This document shows, in pieces, positions 1 to 8,979 of a stretch of 64,000 nucleotides of DNA; the first letter of the stretch is position 1, and the number at the start of each line of letters is the position of its first letter. The notes beneath the pieces are model-generated. The model did not search any database. It saw only the letters and a program-made list of their open reading frames with translations, and was not told where the DNA came from. The position numbers and the translations under genes were made by a program. Source of the stretch: Sulfitobacter sp. DFL-14 (GTDB lineage: Bacteria > Pseudomonadota > Alphaproteobacteria > Rhodobacterales > Rhodobacteraceae); the NCBI RefSeq assembly GCF_003335585.1, contig NZ_QBFD01000046.1:211345-275344 (forward strand), written 5' to 3'.

Positions 1-239
1 CGACCGCGATATTCTGCCTGATCTTTGCGTGGAATGAATATGCCTTTGCGGTGCTGCTGACATCGGGCACGGCGCAGACGGCGCCACCGTTCATCCCGAC
101 CATCATCGGCACCTCCGGCAAGGACTGGCCCGCTGTTGCAGCGGGGGCGACGATATTCCTCGTCCCGGTCATGATTTTCACGATCCTGCTGCGCAAGCAC
201 CTGCTGCGCGGGATCACATTCGGAGCCGTTCGCAAATGA
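1..239 (+). CDS. Carbohydrate ABC transporter permease (MalG type), C-terminal part
   Basis: The 5' end lies outside the window. The frame is open from base 3 and ends in TGA at 237-239, giving about 78 residues. The segment FAWNEYAFAVLL resembles the cytoplasmic-loop/last-helix region of MalG-family inner-membrane permeases, and it is followed by a hydrophobic helix (about residues 55-68) and a short basic tail. Such permeases form the channel of sugar or polyol importers. The stop overlaps the next start (ATGA), and the two ATPases and the triose kinase downstream continue the operon. The substrate cannot be read from this fragment. Confidence 0.85.
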   Translation, partial: TAIFCLIFAWNEYAFAVLLTSGTAQTAPPFIPTIIGTSGKDWPAVAAGATIFLVPVMIFTILLRKHLLRGITFGAVRK

Positions 240-538
240 GCAATTCACCCTTCGACCCCGACGAGAGCCTGACCGAAGCCCAGATGGAGCGTGAGCGCAA
301 AGGCACCCTGAAGCCGGAAGTGACCGATACGCGCGGGCAACCGGACAAAGGGTATCGCGCGCATCCCGCCGCGCGGATATTCCTCCGCGGCCCCTGGGAA
401 ATGCTGGCGACGATCCTGATCGCGGCAGGTGTGGTGATGCTGATGCAACCATTCTTCCTGGGGCTCTACACCTATTCGTTCATCGTCACGCTGACAGGCA
501 CGGTGATGTTCATCATCGTCAGCCATTTTCCGGAGTAG
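236..538 (+). CDS. Small two-helix membrane protein in sugar ABC operon
   Basis: A 100-residue protein whose start overlaps the permease stop. Residues 1-45 are hydrophilic and charged. About residues 52-72 and 76-97 form two hydrophobic helices, and the protein ends shortly after. I do not recognise a named family. Small membrane proteins accompany some two-ATPase polyol importers (GlpU in the rhizobial GlpSTPQUV glycerol importer), but this sequence does not look like GlpU. Position suggests an accessory or stabilising subunit of the importer; this is inference from context only. Confidence 0.65.
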   Translation: MSNSPFDPDESLTEAQMERERKGTLKPEVTDTRGQPDKGYRAHPAARIFLRGPWEMLATILIAAGVVMLMQPFFLGLYTYSFIVTLTGTVMFIIVSHFPE

Positions 539-542
539 TCGC

Positions 543-1640
543 ATGGCACAGATACGGATTGAGAACGTGCGCAAGGATTTCGGCAGCTTCAATGCGGTGA
601 AGTCCTCGACCTTCACGATCGAGGACGGCGAGTTTTTCATGCTTCTCGGGCCTTCGGGTTGCGGCAAGACCACGACACTTCGCATGATGGCAGGGTTGGA
701 ATTGCCCACTTCGGGGCGCATTTTCATCGACGGCGAAGAGGTTGGCCAGAAACCGGCGAGCCAGCGGGACATCGCCTTTGTTTTCCAGATGTTCGCGCTC
801 TACCCGCATATGAACGTGCGGGGCAACATCAGCTATCCGCTGAAAAGCCAGGGGATGCCGAGGGCAAAGATCAAGGCCAAGGTCGAGGAGGTTGCCGAAA
901 TCCTTGGCGTTACCGACATTCTGGACCGGCCCGTGGGCGGCCTGTCGGGCGGGGACCGTCAGCGGGTGGCCCTGGGGCGGGCCATCGTGCGCGACCCCAA
1001 GGCGTTTCTCATGGATGAACCGCTTGGCGCGCTGGATGCCGAATTTCGCGAACGCATGTCGGAGGAATTGCGCGCCTTGCATGACAGGATGAAGGCGACA
1101 ACTGTCTATGTGACCCATGATCAGCTTGAGGCGATGCAAATGGGCGACAAGATCGTGGTCATGAACCATGGTGTGGTTGAACAGTTCGGGGTTCCGCAGG
1201 ACATCTACGACTGGCCCGCGACCAGGTTCGTGGCACAGTTCATCGGCTCGCCGCCGATGAATTTTCTCGATTTCGAAGGCGTGATCGGTGCCGGTGGCGA
1301 TGAGGTCCGGTTGAACGATGTCGAGGTGAAGGTTCCCCCGAGCATTGAGGGGGCCAAGGGGAAATTGACGTTGGGCGTTCGGCCCGAACATGTGACCCTG
1401 GATGATGACGCGCCGTACCGGGGCCGGGTGATGGCGACGGAATATCTCGGGACAACCCAGATCGTGACGCTGGACACGGCCAACGGGCCCCTCAAGGCCC
1501 GCGTCGCCAGCGCGGCGCGGGTGGATGTGGGGACAACGACAGGCCTGCGGTTCGACGCGCGGACCATCACGCTGTTCGACCAGCAGGAAGGTCGCGCGCT
1601 GCGGTCGCAAGCCAATGCAGGAGTGCTGGACCATGGCTGA
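543..1640 (+). CDS. Sugar/polyol ABC transporter ATP-binding protein 1
   Basis: A 365-residue ATPase of the MalK/UgpC class. It carries Walker A GPSGCGKT (residues 36-43), a signature motif in the variant form LSGGD, Walker B with FLMDEPLGALDA, the switch histidine in VYVTHDQ, and a C-terminal TOBE-like regulatory domain (about 240-365). It energises import together with the permeases upstream. It ends 8 bases inside a second ATPase gene, so the importer probably uses a heterodimeric nucleotide-binding pair, as in GlpS/GlpT-type systems. The substrate is unknown; the downstream kinase points to a polyol or ketotriose/ketotetrose. Confidence 0.9.
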   Translation: MAQIRIENVRKDFGSFNAVKSSTFTIEDGEFFMLLGPSGCGKTTTLRMMAGLELPTSGRIFIDGEEVGQKPASQRDIAFVFQMFALYPHMNVRGNISYPLKSQGMPRAKIKAKVEEVAEILGVTDILDRPVGGLSGGDRQRVALGRAIVRDPKAFLMDEPLGALDAEFRERMSEELRALHDRMKATTVYVTHDQLEAMQMGDKIVVMNHGVVEQFGVPQDIYDWPATRFVAQFIGSPPMNFLDFEGVIGAGGDEVRLNDVEVKVPPSIEGAKGKLTLGVRPEHVTLDDDAPYRGRVMATEYLGTTQIVTLDTANGPLKARVASAARVDVGTTTGLRFDARTITLFDQQEGRALRSQANAGVLDHG

Positions 1641-2628
1641 GGTCACCTTGACGGGAATTACCAAACGATATGGCAATGATGTCGCGCTGAATGATGTCAC
1701 GATGACGGTGCCCGATGGGTCATTCGTGGTGCTGCTTGGCCCCACGGGCGCTGGAAAGACGACGACGCTGCGGATGGTTTCCGGGCTTGATACCCCTGAT
1801 CTCGGGACGGTCACCATCGGCGGGCGCGACATGGCCGGACTGATGCCGGCCCAGCGTGACGTGGCGATGGTGTTTCAGCAATACTCGCTCTACCCGCATC
1901 TGACGGTCCGGCAGAATCTGGAATTCCCCCTGAAATCCCCGATCTTGAAGACCTCGCAGAAAGAGATTGACCGCAAGGTCGGTGAGGTAGGCGAGATGCT
2001 GCAAATCTCCCACAAGCTGGACAACAAGGCGACCGCGCTTTCGGGCGGGGAAATGCAGCGGGTTTCCATCGGGCGTGCATTGGTACGCGATCCTGCGGTG
2101 TTCCTCATGGATGAACCGCTCAGCTCGCTGGATGCCAAGCTGCGTGCCGATCTGAGGGTCGAATTGAAGTCCATTCAAGCCGATTCCGGCGCAACGCTGC
2201 TTTATGTGACCCATGACCAGATCGAGGCGATGACGATGGCCACCCATGTGGGTGTGCTGGACAAGGGGCGCCTGGTGCAATTCGGCCCACCGCGCGAAAT
2301 CTACGAACAGCCGGTCAGCATCTACGCGGCAAGCAGGCTGGGCCAGCCGCGGATCAACGTGCTGCCCGCAGAGGTATTCGGCGGGGCGCCGGAGGGGGCA
2401 CGGACGATCGGGCTGAGACCGGAACAGATCCGCCAGGGCGATGGCGAGGAAAGCCGCGTCGAGCGCGTTGAGCGACTGGGCGACCAGACACGACTGCACC
2501 TGCGTTTCAAATCGCACGATATCGTCACCGTGACCGATGCGCACACAGAGCTGAAACCGGGAGATCGGGTCAAGATTCGGCCCGAGAAACCTTTTTACTT
2601 TGACGCATCTGGCGCTCGTCTGGCCTGA
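1633..2628 (+). CDS. Sugar/polyol ABC transporter ATP-binding protein 2
   Basis: A 331-residue ATPase starting at the ATG at 1633, inside the end of the preceding gene; the frame is open further upstream to 1525, but that would overlap too deeply. It carries Walker A GPTGAGKT, signature LSGGEMQRVSIGRA, Walker B VFLMDEPLSSLDA, a THDQ switch and a short TOBE-like C-terminus. Both ATPases have all catalytic motifs, so neither looks degenerate. The dihydroxyacetone-kinase-type gene begins 11 bases downstream, marking one transcription unit. Confidence 0.9.
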   Translation: MAEVTLTGITKRYGNDVALNDVTMTVPDGSFVVLLGPTGAGKTTTLRMVSGLDTPDLGTVTIGGRDMAGLMPAQRDVAMVFQQYSLYPHLTVRQNLEFPLKSPILKTSQKEIDRKVGEVGEMLQISHKLDNKATALSGGEMQRVSIGRALVRDPAVFLMDEPLSSLDAKLRADLRVELKSIQADSGATLLYVTHDQIEAMTMATHVGVLDKGRLVQFGPPREIYEQPVSIYAASRLGQPRINVLPAEVFGGAPEGARTIGLRPEQIRQGDGEESRVERVERLGDQTRLHLRFKSHDIVTVTDAHTELKPGDRVKIRPEKPFYFDASGARLA

Positions 2629-2639
2629 GGGAGGATACC

Positions 2640-4262
2640 ATGGCTCAATTCATCAACGAAAAGGAAGCAACCGTCACCGAGGCGATCGACGGGCTTCTGC
2701 AGGCTTCTGGTGGCGAACTGGCCCGTCTCGACGGTTATCCGCACATCCGCGTGGTGGTGCGGGCGGATTGGGACAAATCAAAAGTGGCGCTGGTATCCGG
2801 GGGCGGGTCGGGCCATGAGCCTGCCCATGCCGGGTTCGTTGGCAAGGGGATGCTGACGGCTGCGGTATGCGGGGATGTTTTTGCATCCCCCTCCGTGGAT
2901 GCCGTGCTGGCAGGCATATTGGCGGTGACCGGCCCGGCCGGATGCCTGCTGATCGTCAAGAACTACACCGGCGACCGGCTGAACTTTGGCCTGGCGGCAG
3001 AACGGGCGCGGGCCTTCGGGCTCAAGGTCAACATGGTGATCGTCGATGACGACATTGCGCTGCCCGATCTTCCGCAGCCGCGGGGCGTCGCCGGCACGCT
3101 TTTCGTGCACAAGATTGCGGGCGCTCTGGCCGAAAGCGGAGAACCGCTGGACAAGATCACCTCGGCAGCCGAGCGGGTCATTGCCGGAACCAGCACCATC
3201 GGCATGTCCCTGGACACTTGTACCGTGCCGGGTTCACCCAAGGAGAACCGCATCGGCGCGGGAAAGGCAGAGCTGGGACTGGGTATTCACGGGGAGGCCG
3301 GGGTTCAGCAGATCGCGTATCAGAACGCGCGGCAGGCGGTTGCTGCCGTCACCGAAAAGCTGGCAAAAGTGATGAAGGCCAAGCCCCATGTCGTCTTGTT
3401 GAACAACCTTGGCGGTGCGTCGGTGCTTGAAATGTCGATCCTGGCCAATGACCTGACGCAATCGGATATTGGCAAGAACCTCAAGCTGATCGTGGGGCCT
3501 GCATCGCTGATGACCTCGCTCGACATGCGGGGTTTTTCAGTCTCTGTTTATGCATATTCGGCAGAGGATCAGGCATTGCTTGCCGCGCCTTGCAGCCCGT
3601 CGGCGTGGCCCGGCTGCAAGGCGATCAAACCCGTTTCCGTGGTGGAATTGCCCGACGGTCTGCGCCCGATCCAGCCGATCCCGTCACAGCACAAGGACAC
3701 GGCCGCCTTCCTGACCAAGTGCTGTCAGGTTCTGATCTCTGCGGAGGCAGACCTGAACGCGCTCGACGCGAAGTCCGGGGACGGGGATACCGGTTCGACA
3801 CTGGCGGGCGCTGCACGGGCACTGATCGGCGCGCTGGACCGGATGCCGCTGGCGGACCATACGCAGCTTTTCCGGGCCATCGGTCAGGAACTGAGCCAGA
3901 CGATGGGCGGGTCCTCCGGCGTATTGCTGGCGATTTTCTTCACCGCCGCGGGGGATGCGGCTTCGAGCGGGCTTGGCATGATTGCTTCGCTCAAGGAGGG
4001 CCTGGCGCGCATGCAGAAGATTGGTGGCGCACAGATCGGCGACCGCACCATGGTCGATGCGCTGAAGCCTGCGCTGGACGAGTTGGAAGCCAAGGGCCTT
4101 GCCGATGCGGCTGTCGCCGCGCGGAGCGGTGCGGCTCATACCGCGACAATCACGAAGGCAAAGGCGGGGCGGGCGTCCTATATCAGTGCCGAACAATTGG
4201 ACGGTCATGTGGATCCGGGGGCAGAAGCGGTTGCGCGGCTTTTTGAACAGCTCGCGACCTGA
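2640..4262 (+). CDS. DhaK-DhaL fused dihydroxyacetone/erythrulose-type kinase
   Basis: A 540-residue ATP-dependent ketose kinase joining both domains of the family. The DhaK part (about 1-335) has GGGSGHEP (54-61) and the covalent substrate-binding histidine in GIHGE (His217). The DhaL part (about 350-540) has the Mg-ATP aspartates in GDGDTG (380-385). It phosphorylates short ketoses with ATP and needs no phosphotransferase-system partner. The paired importer suggests the phosphorylated product enters triose or tetrose-phosphate metabolism. Dihydroxyacetone and L- or D-erythrulose are the usual substrates; sequence alone does not decide. The start follows GGGAGGATACC. Confidence 0.9.
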   Translation: MAQFINEKEATVTEAIDGLLQASGGELARLDGYPHIRVVVRADWDKSKVALVSGGGSGHEPAHAGFVGKGMLTAAVCGDVFASPSVDAVLAGILAVTGPAGCLLIVKNYTGDRLNFGLAAERARAFGLKVNMVIVDDDIALPDLPQPRGVAGTLFVHKIAGALAESGEPLDKITSAAERVIAGTSTIGMSLDTCTVPGSPKENRIGAGKAELGLGIHGEAGVQQIAYQNARQAVAAVTEKLAKVMKAKPHVVLLNNLGGASVLEMSILANDLTQSDIGKNLKLIVGPASLMTSLDMRGFSVSVYAYSAEDQALLAAPCSPSAWPGCKAIKPVSVVELPDGLRPIQPIPSQHKDTAAFLTKCCQVLISAEADLNALDAKSGDGDTGSTLAGAARALIGALDRMPLADHTQLFRAIGQELSQTMGGSSGVLLAIFFTAAGDAASSGLGMIASLKEGLARMQKIGGAQIGDRTMVDALKPALDELEAKGLADAAVAARSGAAHTATITKAKAGRASYISAEQLDGHVDPGAEAVARLFEQLAT

Positions 4263-4387
4263 TGTCGTGCTTTCCTTGCCTGGTTCCGGTCAGCAAGTGA
4301 CGGACATTGAAGCCGAAGACGATCTGGGCGATTGACGCGGCCCTGTAATGGGCCAAGTCTGGGCGAAACCGATTGCAGGAGCTTTCA

Positions 4388-5719
4388 ATGACCATGGACA
4401 GCACACCCCTTCCACTGCCGGATGGCGCTTTGGAGCGGATCACCAAAGCCGTCGATGCGGGGTTCGAGGCCCAGGTCGGGTTTCTGGCGGATTTCGTCGC
4501 AATCCCGAGCCTGAGGTTCGAGGAAGGTGCAGCCCAGGATTTCATGGCGCAGGCGCTGCGGCAACGGGGCTACAAGGTGGATGACTGGACGATCCGGCTG
4601 GAAGACCTTGAGCACCTGCCGGGTTTCGGGCCGATCCACGGTGATTTTTCACGCGCGCGCAGTGTGGTCGGCAGCCATCACAGTGCCCTGACAAAAGGGC
4701 GTTCGCTGATCCTGCAGGGGCATCTGGACGTGGTGCCGACCGGGCCGGTCGAGATGTGGAAGTATCACCCCTTCGACCCGGTGATCGAGAACGGCTGGAT
4801 GAACGGCCGCGGGGCAGGAGACATGAAAGCCGGCACGGTCGCCGCCCTTTACGCGCTGGATGCACTCAAGGCCGCCGGGTTCGAACCCGCGGCGACCGTG
4901 CATTTCCAGTCGGTAATCGAGGAGGAAAGCACGGGCCTTGGTGCGCTTTCGACCCTGCAGCGGGGCTACCGCGCCGATGTCGCGGTTTTGCCTGAGCCAT
5001 CGAGCCTGACGATCAACCGCGCGCAGGTGGGGGCACTTTGGTTTCGGCTGCGGGTACGGGGCAAGCCGGTGCATGTGTCGGTCGCGGGCGAAGGGTCGAA
5101 CGCGATCATGGCGGGCTACGATATTCTTGCCGCCTTGAAAGAGATGGAGGCGGAGTGGAACGCGCGCGCGGCGCAGGACCCGGTCTATCATGACGTGCCG
5201 CATCCGCTGAACTTCAATGCGGGCAAGATCGAGGGCGGGGACTGGGCATCAAGCGTGCCGGCCTGGTGCGACATCGACTGCCGGATGGGTGTTCTGCCGG
5301 GGCAGGATCTGGAGGCTGCCAAGGCCGAGATCGAGGCCCGCGTGTCGGGGGCGGCGCGCGACCATCCTTTCCTGTCCAACAACCCGCCAGAGGTGATCTG
5401 GAACGGTTTCCAGGCCGAAGGATACGTGTTGGGCCCCGACGCCGACGCGGCGCTGGCGGTGATGCGCGCGGCCCACGCGCAGGTCATGGGTGCGGGCGCG
5501 CAGATCGCCGAGCACAAGATGACAGCGCTGACGGACACGCGGTTTTATGGTCTCTATTATGACATTCCGGCCTTTTGCATCGGGCCTACAGCACAGAATA
5601 TTCACGGCTTCGATGAACGGGTCGAACTGGAATCGATCCGCAAGCTGACGGTTGTTCTGGCTCTGTTCATCGCGCAATGGTGCGGTTTGAACCCCTTAAG
5701 GGACCAGGTTGATCCGTGA
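4388..5719 (+). CDS. M20 family ArgE/DapE-type deacylase
   Basis: A 443-residue cytoplasmic metallohydrolase. The ATG at 4388 follows a GCAGGAG ribosome-binding site. The zinc ligands are recognisable in GHLDVVP, NGRGAGDMKAG and the acidic pair in VIEEESTG. The family removes acyl groups from amino acids or small amines (ArgE, DapE, formyl-aminopyrimidine deformylase). The last 24 bases overlap the convergent penicillin-acylase gene. A clear paralogue lies at 44833-46122 in another island, with the same segments (GDWASSVP, FLSNNPP, IHGFDE versus IHGIDE). Substrate unknown; context suggests N-acyl amines or amino acids. Confidence 0.88.
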   Translation: MTMDSTPLPLPDGALERITKAVDAGFEAQVGFLADFVAIPSLRFEEGAAQDFMAQALRQRGYKVDDWTIRLEDLEHLPGFGPIHGDFSRARSVVGSHHSALTKGRSLILQGHLDVVPTGPVEMWKYHPFDPVIENGWMNGRGAGDMKAGTVAALYALDALKAAGFEPAATVHFQSVIEEESTGLGALSTLQRGYRADVAVLPEPSSLTINRAQVGALWFRLRVRGKPVHVSVAGEGSNAIMAGYDILAALKEMEAEWNARAAQDPVYHDVPHPLNFNAGKIEGGDWASSVPAWCDIDCRMGVLPGQDLEAAKAEIEARVSGAARDHPFLSNNPPEVIWNGFQAEGYVLGPDADAALAVMRAAHAQVMGAGAQIAEHKMTALTDTRFYGLYYDIPAFCIGPTAQNIHGFDERVELESIRKLTVVLALFIAQWCGLNPLRDQVDP

Positions 5720-7993
5720 TCTGGTCGCGGAATCCACGGCTTCCGCCGAATAGAGCATCGGCACGTAATCCCCCGCAGCCCAGAGGGGCGCCAGATCGGC
5801 GTAGTGGGGGCTGTCGGGCAGGGCGGACTGGCCGGGCGTGTTGATCCAGACGCTGTTGTCCCATGCGCCCACGTCCACAACCATGCGGACCGAGGCGCCG
5901 ATGGTCACGCGGTAGTCCGCGGCTTCGTAGTGGCCCAGCATCACGGTGCCGCCCGCGCCGCCGGTCGGCAGGGGGCCGATATCCTGCTTGCCGCCGATCG
6001 GGGTCAGCGCGTGATTGAAATAGCCCTGGTGCAGGTCGCCCCATTGCCATCTGGTGGTGTCCTTGCCGTAGGTTTCGCAGGCTTCTTCCCAAGCGGTTTG
6101 CAGCGTGTCGGCCAGAAGCGCATCACGGTCCGGTGCTGCCCGGGCGGCAAGGCCGGGAAGATCGCCGCGCAGCAGGCGCAGGACGGTAGGCACGCTGCCC
6201 GGAACAAGAAGGGCGCGCAGGGCGGGATCCTCTGCCACCTGATCCAGCAGGGCGGGGCGCAGGTGCCGGGACAACCAGATCTCATAAAGAAGCGCGGCGG
6301 CGGAAGAAGCCCGCGCATAGCCGTCCCAGGCCTGCAGCAAGCCTCGGGCCGGGGAGAGGGCGCTGGCGGGCAGCATCGCGCAAAGCTCTTCGGCCAGGGC
6401 CGAGTAGGTATCGGTTTGCAATGCGCAATTGTCGGCCACGTTGCGGGCACCACCCCTGGCGATCACGTCGGCGATGCGGTCGGCGCGGCCGTCCTCGAAC
6501 CATTCAAAACCGACGGGCCGGGCATCGTGATCCCAGTTGTCCGGCAGGTTCATCTCGTTTGCGGAATGGACGAAGCCGCGCTCGGGGTTGGTAATGGCGG
6601 GCAGATCCTCTGCGGTCATGTATCCCTGCCATTCAAAGCGGCCATCGCCCGGCACCGGGGTCAGGCCGCGCCAGCCGGAGCGGCGCGGGACATAGGCCGC
6701 CGCCTGCCAGCAGATATCGCCGGTGGTATCGGCATAGACCATGTTGACCGAGGGCGCGCCCCATGTTGCAAGTGCCTTGCGGAAGTCCGGCACGCTGGTG
6801 CTGCGCATGGATTTGAGTGACCCCATGTAGGGCGACGTGCCCGGATCGGTAAAGACAGTGCGGACAGCGACGCCGACATTGTCCCGCGCATGGACCAACG
6901 GGCCGTGACGGGTAAAGCCCAGGGTTAGAGACTGTTCAGGCGCATCTTTCACCGCAAATTTCTCTTCCACCCAGGTGATCGCCTCGGACCCGGTGCCAAA
7001 GCGGTAGGCGTTGCCGTCCTCGGTCAGGTCGTAAACCATGACGTCTTCCTGATCAGCGCAGAAGATCGTGAGGCTGAAGGCCGCGGTGCCGTTGTGACCG
7101 GCCATGATGCCGGGAGAAGAAGGCTCTCCCGCACCGATTATGTCGAGGCCCGGCGCGGTGAGATGGACCATGTAGCGCAGGGAGGGTGCGGCATGGGCGC
7201 GGTGCGGGTCGCTTGCCATGATGGCGCGGCCGGTGTCCGTCTGGCCCGGCGCAATGGCCCAGTTGTTAGAGCCTTCGGGTGGTGTTGCACGCTGCACGGT
7301 CTTTCGCGCGTCCACACTGGACCATAGCGGTGCCTCCTCCAGCGTCGCGTCGAGCCGGGCGCGCTGGAAGGTCACGGGTGCCGTGGCAAGCTCGTAGACC
7401 GCCAGCGCATCTGAAGGCAGGCGCTTGTCAGTTGTGACTTCCCATTCGCTGTCCGGCACGGGAGGGGACAGGGGCACACGCAAGAGATCGGTTTCCGGGG
7501 CGGCAAGGGTATGGACCTGCAGACGCGCCAGTTCCGACGCCGCGTTGCGGGCGAGACAATGGGTGCGGATGCGTACCACGTCCTCGGGGTGCCAATGGGC
7601 CGGTTCAGTCCCTAACTCGGCGAATTCGGGCGGCAGGGGCAGGTCGCCAGCAAGCACCAGATCGACAGCGGCATTGATGCCTGCGGCGAACGCCGTGCAG
7701 ATTTCCCGGGAGTCTTCGCCATAGGCGGCCCATTCCCGATCCATCTCTCCGCGATAGAGAAACAACCGCGCGGCGCGGTCCTGCATCAGATAGCCGGGCC
7801 CGAAGTCGGCGGCCAGCAGGCCCAAGCCGCGCTTGCGCCAGAGGTCAATCTGCCAGAGCCGGTCGCGCGCCGCGTTGAACCCCTGGAGGAAAAATGCGTC
7901 TTGTTGGGTCTCCGCGCGGATATGCGCCATGCCCCATGTGTCGATTGAGATGCTGGCAGGGGCCGAGAGGCCGGGCAGTTTGATCGTTGTCAT
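5696..7993 (-). CDS. Penicillin acylase family N-terminal nucleophile hydrolase
   Basis: A 765-residue proenzyme. The ATG at 7993 follows an AGGAGAC ribosome-binding site; an upstream extension to 8089 runs into the regulator gene and is rejected. The autocleavage site and nucleophile are Gly241-Ser242 in EGSNNWA, which would leave an alpha part of 241 and a beta part of about 524 residues. Family members cleave amides of penicillins, N-acyl-homoserine lactones and other N-acyl compounds, and most are periplasmic. This one starts MTTIKLPG and has no signal peptide, so it probably acts in the cytoplasm on imported compounds. It lies just downstream of the IclR regulator. Confidence 0.9.
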   Translation of the reverse strand: MTTIKLPGLSAPASISIDTWGMAHIRAETQQDAFFLQGFNAARDRLWQIDLWRKRGLGLLAADFGPGYLMQDRAARLFLYRGEMDREWAAYGEDSREICTAFAAGINAAVDLVLAGDLPLPPEFAELGTEPAHWHPEDVVRIRTHCLARNAASELARLQVHTLAAPETDLLRVPLSPPVPDSEWEVTTDKRLPSDALAVYELATAPVTFQRARLDATLEEAPLWSSVDARKTVQRATPPEGSNNWAIAPGQTDTGRAIMASDPHRAHAAPSLRYMVHLTAPGLDIIGAGEPSSPGIMAGHNGTAAFSLTIFCADQEDVMVYDLTEDGNAYRFGTGSEAITWVEEKFAVKDAPEQSLTLGFTRHGPLVHARDNVGVAVRTVFTDPGTSPYMGSLKSMRSTSVPDFRKALATWGAPSVNMVYADTTGDICWQAAAYVPRRSGWRGLTPVPGDGRFEWQGYMTAEDLPAITNPERGFVHSANEMNLPDNWDHDARPVGFEWFEDGRADRIADVIARGGARNVADNCALQTDTYSALAEELCAMLPASALSPARGLLQAWDGYARASSAAALLYEIWLSRHLRPALLDQVAEDPALRALLVPGSVPTVLRLLRGDLPGLAARAAPDRDALLADTLQTAWEEACETYGKDTTRWQWGDLHQGYFNHALTPIGGKQDIGPLPTGGAGGTVMLGHYEAADYRVTIGASVRMVVDVGAWDNSVWINTPGQSALPDSPHYADLAPLWAAGDYVPMLYSAEAVDSATRSRINLVP

Positions 7994-8013
7994 GGGGTGT
8001 CTCCTGGTGAAGA

Positions 8014-8826
8014 TCAATACTTGCTGAGGGCGCGGGCGGCCTGCTGGCCAAGCGGTGCGGTGCGGGCGCGGAACTCTTCGGGGGTCCACTCGGCAAGCGA
8101 GCCTGCGATGTGAATGGCGGCGACCGGTGCGCCCTTGCTGTCGAGGATCGCAAAACCCATGGCGATTTCGCCTGACAGGATCTGGTTCAGTGCCAGCGCA
8201 TAGCCCTGCGCGCGGGTCTGTTCGACAGCCTGCATGATTTCGTCAATTTCGGTCATCGTGTTCGGGGTGAAGGGCCGCCTGTCCGAGCGGGCGACAAGAT
8301 CGCGGGCGGTGTCTTCCGGCAGGCGGGCCAGGATGGCCAACCCGCCGGAGGTGCAGAATGTCGGGACGCTGTGGCCGACGATAGAGGCGTTGAAGGTCTG
8401 CCGCTTGGTCTGGAGACGCACGGCATAGACCATACGGAGGTCATCGAAGAGCGACAGGTCGATCCGTTCGCGTACCGTGGTGCGCAATTCCTGCAGGACC
8501 GGTGTGGCCTGTCGCACCAGCGGATTCAGACGCAGGAAATCGAGCGTGTGATCCAGGATGCTGACGCCGGGGACATAGCCGTGCCCGTTTGCGTCGCGGC
8601 TGATGTAGCCAAGGGCGCGCATGGTATGGATCATCCGCTGTGCCGCGCTGCGGTCGAGCCCGGCACGCGACGCGACTTCCGAGAGGGTCAGGGGCTCTTC
8701 GGTCTGGTGAAAGGCCGACAGCACCGCCATCGCCTTTTCCACGGATCGGACGAAAAGCGGGCTGGCGCGTTCCTCTTCCAGTTTGGCGGAGCGGCCGGTT
8801 TCGGCGCGTATCGTATTCCTGAACAT
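8014..8826 (-). CDS. IclR family transcriptional regulator
   Basis: A 270-residue regulator with an N-terminal winged helix-turn-helix (about 25-85, with LTLSEVASRAGLDRSAAQR) and the C-terminal IclR effector domain (about 100-265). The start follows AGGAAAGCG. It is transcribed divergently from the M81 peptidase/peptide-importer operon and is followed 20 bases later by the acylase gene. It is therefore the likely local switch for both sides, with the ligand probably an intermediate of the amide-degradation route. A palindrome at 8898-8914 is a candidate operator. Confidence 0.9.
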   Translation of the reverse strand: MFRNTIRAETGRSAKLEEERASPLFVRSVEKAMAVLSAFHQTEEPLTLSEVASRAGLDRSAAQRMIHTMRALGYISRDANGHGYVPGVSILDHTLDFLRLNPLVRQATPVLQELRTTVRERIDLSLFDDLRMVYAVRLQTKRQTFNASIVGHSVPTFCTSGGLAILARLPEDTARDLVARSDRRPFTPNTMTEIDEIMQAVEQTRAQGYALALNQILSGEIAMGFAILDSKGAPVAAIHIAGSLAEWTPEEFRARTAPLGQQAARALSKY

Positions 8827-8897
8827 TATCGCTTTCCTGACACAGCGGCATTGACGCCGGGTAAGGCGGCGGCATACGATTTCTATACGATGTAGTT

Positions 8898-8914
8898 GTA
8901 TTGTCTTGCAATAC
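8898..8914. promoter_or_regulatory. Candidate operator palindrome between iclR-type gene and M81 operon
   Basis: The sequence GTATTG-TCTTG-CAATAC is a perfect 6-base inverted repeat with a 5-base spacer. It lies 66-82 bases before the M81 start and 72-88 bases before the IclR start. Just beside it, ATACGA occurs twice (around 8875-8890). Divergent placement suits an IclR-type dimer, but no footprint or conserved motif supports it beyond this symmetry. Confidence 0.35.
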
Positions 8915-8979
8915 TTCTGTGGGCGACGGACAAGCGGGCCGAGGTCGGACCGCCGTCAGCACCAGTCGGGGGAAACAAG

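Noticed and set aside
519..1832. Long minus-strand open frame (437 codons) opposite the first ATPase
   Set aside because: It is the antisense shadow of a GC-rich ATPase gene; its translation is rich in His, Arg and Pro, with no domain and no ribosome-binding site.
4263..4387. Possible gene tail (frame ending DIEAEDDLGD) after the DhaK-DhaL gene
   Set aside because: About 23 codons without a family match I can defend; treated as intergenic.
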